DNA from: a bacterium
Lineage (GTDB): Bacteria; Patescibacteria; ABY1; JAGPKW01
Length of the DNA: 50,054 nucleotides
Direction: 5' to 3'
Assembly: GCA_021780535.1 (NCBI GenBank)
Contig: JAJXYN010000007.1
Span: forward strand, 1-50,054
Part shown: positions 49,288-50,054 of the stretch, in pieces
Position numbering within the stretch: the stretch's first letter is position 1
Layout of the letters: each line of letters starts with the position of its first letter
Translations under genes and position numbers: made by a program
The notes under the pieces: generated by a model
What the model saw: the letters and a program-made list of their open reading frames with translations, nothing else
Databases searched by the model: none
What the model was told of the DNA's origin: nothing

Positions 49288-50054
49288 TTATTTAGTAGCA
49301 TTAGCTGTACCACATCCAGCACCAGCGCTAGCAGCAGTAGAGGCTTGAGAATCAGATGTTAATGTTTTTTCACATCCAGGAGTACCTACGTTATATTTAC
49401 AGAACAAAGTCTTTATAGATTCAGGATCAAGAGCAGAACCTTGGTATTTATTATTTACAAGCCAAGTAGGACTAGCGCCAATACCTAAATCATCAGCAAT
49501 CTTAATATTTTGTTCAAGCAAATAAGAACCTTCTTTTCCAGTAGAACATGTAGCTATAGAATTTGTAAGTCTTGTAGATATACCAACTTGTGCTGCACAA
49601 TCTTGCCATTTAGTAGTTTTAACACCTTTATCATCCATACAAGTCACAAAGTCAAAATTTTTAAGCGGAGCATATCTATTTACACAAACTTCAACAAGAT
49701 CTTCTTTAGCTTCATAATCGCCATGTAATGATGTAAATGTTCCATCAGTGTTTTTAGAAGCTATATAATTAATATGAAAATCCATATTCTTTCCAAAATT
49801 AGCAACCACTTCTTTCATAGCCTCTTCAGCTTGATTACCATAAGGACAATCTGACATTACAAACACATCTAATCTTTTTGCAATTTCAGCTCTAGGTTTT
49901 GGTGGATTTAAAGGATCAAATTTACTTCCAACAGCAAGAAGTTGATAATCACCTTGTTGTGTTAAATATGATTTAACATTTGCATATCCTTCTCCATCTT
50001 TAACATTAGCACCAAATAAATAAGCCGGCAATTTAATACTAGGAACAGAAGAAG
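49288..50054 (-). CDS. thioredoxin-fold thiol oxidoreductase-like protein, 5' end missing
   Basis: The frame stays open to the right edge (SSVPSIK before LPAYLFGANV), so the true start is outside the window; the methionine-like start at 50031 is TTG inside the gene. The visible part has RLDVFVMSDCPYGNQAEEAM, where DCPYG gives a C-x-x-G rather than CxxC thioredoxin site, then a helical insert with several cysteines (VEVCVNRYAP, VTCMDDKG, DCAAQVGI) and GIGASPTWLVNNKYQGSALD, a cis-Pro loop typical of DsbA/GILT-like proteins. The C-terminus is Ala/Ser/Thr-rich. Likely extracytoplasmic disulphide chemistry; exact type unknown. Confidence 0.7.
   Translation of the reverse strand, partial: SSVPSIKLPAYLFGANVKDGEGYANVKSYLTQQGDYQLLAVGSKFDPLNPPKPRAEIAKRLDVFVMSDCPYGNQAEEAMKEVVANFGKNMDFHINYIASKNTDGTFTSLHGDYEAKEDLVEVCVNRYAPLKNFDFVTCMDDKGVKTTKWQDCAAQVGISTRLTNSIATCSTGKEGSYLLEQNIKIADDLGIGASPTWLVNNKYQGSALDPESIKTLFCKYNVGTPGCEKTLTSDSQASTAASAGAGCGTANATK

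Noticed and set aside
1..50054. CRISPR array, rRNA operon, prophage or IS transposase
   Set aside because: No spaced direct repeats, no rRNA-like sequence and no transposase, integrase or phage gene is visible. The five palindromic elements have unequal spacing and arms, unlike CRISPR repeats.
1..50054. Recoded UGA (Gly or Trp)
   Set aside because: UGA ends several well-formed genes, including overlaps of the ATGA type, and no gene needs UGA read-through.

Overview
The window is AT-rich (roughly 70 percent or more by eye), densely packed bacterial DNA. Most core genes lie on the minus strand and are read right to left. UGA is used as a stop (for example at 6503-6505, 10212-10214 and 30974-30976), which argues against the UGA=Gly Gracilibacteria/Absconditabacteria code. 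Several traits together point to the Candidate Phyla Radiation (Patescibacteria), probably a Parcubacteria-like lineage, though the exact clade cannot be fixed from this window. They are an array of small TrbC/VirB2-like two-helix pilin proteins, a fermentative PduL-AckA pair, a MurE-like ligase with a trimmed N-terminus, an isoleucyl-tRNA synthetase carrying an extra phosphatase-like domain, and many very divergent single-copy genes.

Layout. 1-4.4 kb: small exported or coiled-coil proteins with strong promoters and Shine-Dalgarno (SD) sites, a probable small RNA, and a GT2/PspC/DUF333 membrane cluster. 4.4-7.9 kb: a signalling locus (response regulator, unknown 203-aa protein, 22-residue micro-ORF, histidine kinase, HD hydrolase). 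8.1-11.3 kb: tRNA-Ile(GAT), small hypothetical and zinc-ribbon proteins, and a SpoU methyltransferase. 11.4-15.1 kb: tgt, a large surface protein and recO. 15.2-20.2 kb: ileS with an internal histidine-phosphatase domain, a frameshifted exported protein and initiator tRNA. 20.2-30.2 kb: an HtrA-like pseudoprotease, small membrane proteins, sanA-like, comFC, CIRCE-controlled clpC, rnhA, recJ and a degenerate phosphoglycerate-kinase-like protein. 30.3-33.8 kb: thymidylate and nucleotide metabolism (nucleotidyltransferase, deaminase, DHFR-HIT fusion, thyA). 33.9-37.9 kb: tsf, rpsB, prmC, def and a membrane methyltransferase. 37.9-41.4 kb: ackA, rmuC, pduL and ruvC. 41.4-45.4 kb: four VirB2-like pilins with a solute-binding lipoprotein. 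45.6 kb to the end: a Mur ligase, ruvA, metG and the start-truncated end of a thiol-oxidoreductase-like gene.

How parts fit. AckA and PduL can make ATP from acetyl-CoA. The deaminase, ThyA and DHFR can form a dCMP-dUMP-dTMP route. RecO, RecJ, RmuC, RuvA, RuvC and ComFC give a recombination and DNA-uptake toolkit. The most unusual non-coding signal is a family of five 79-98 nt palindromic elements. They share a core, but their 14-25 bp outer arms differ between copies while staying self-complementary. Two translation styles are also visible: a minority of genes have strong GGAGG SD sites, while the core genes have none. The candidate small RNA at 1604-1722 exposes two anti-SD-like CCUCCUU motifs.
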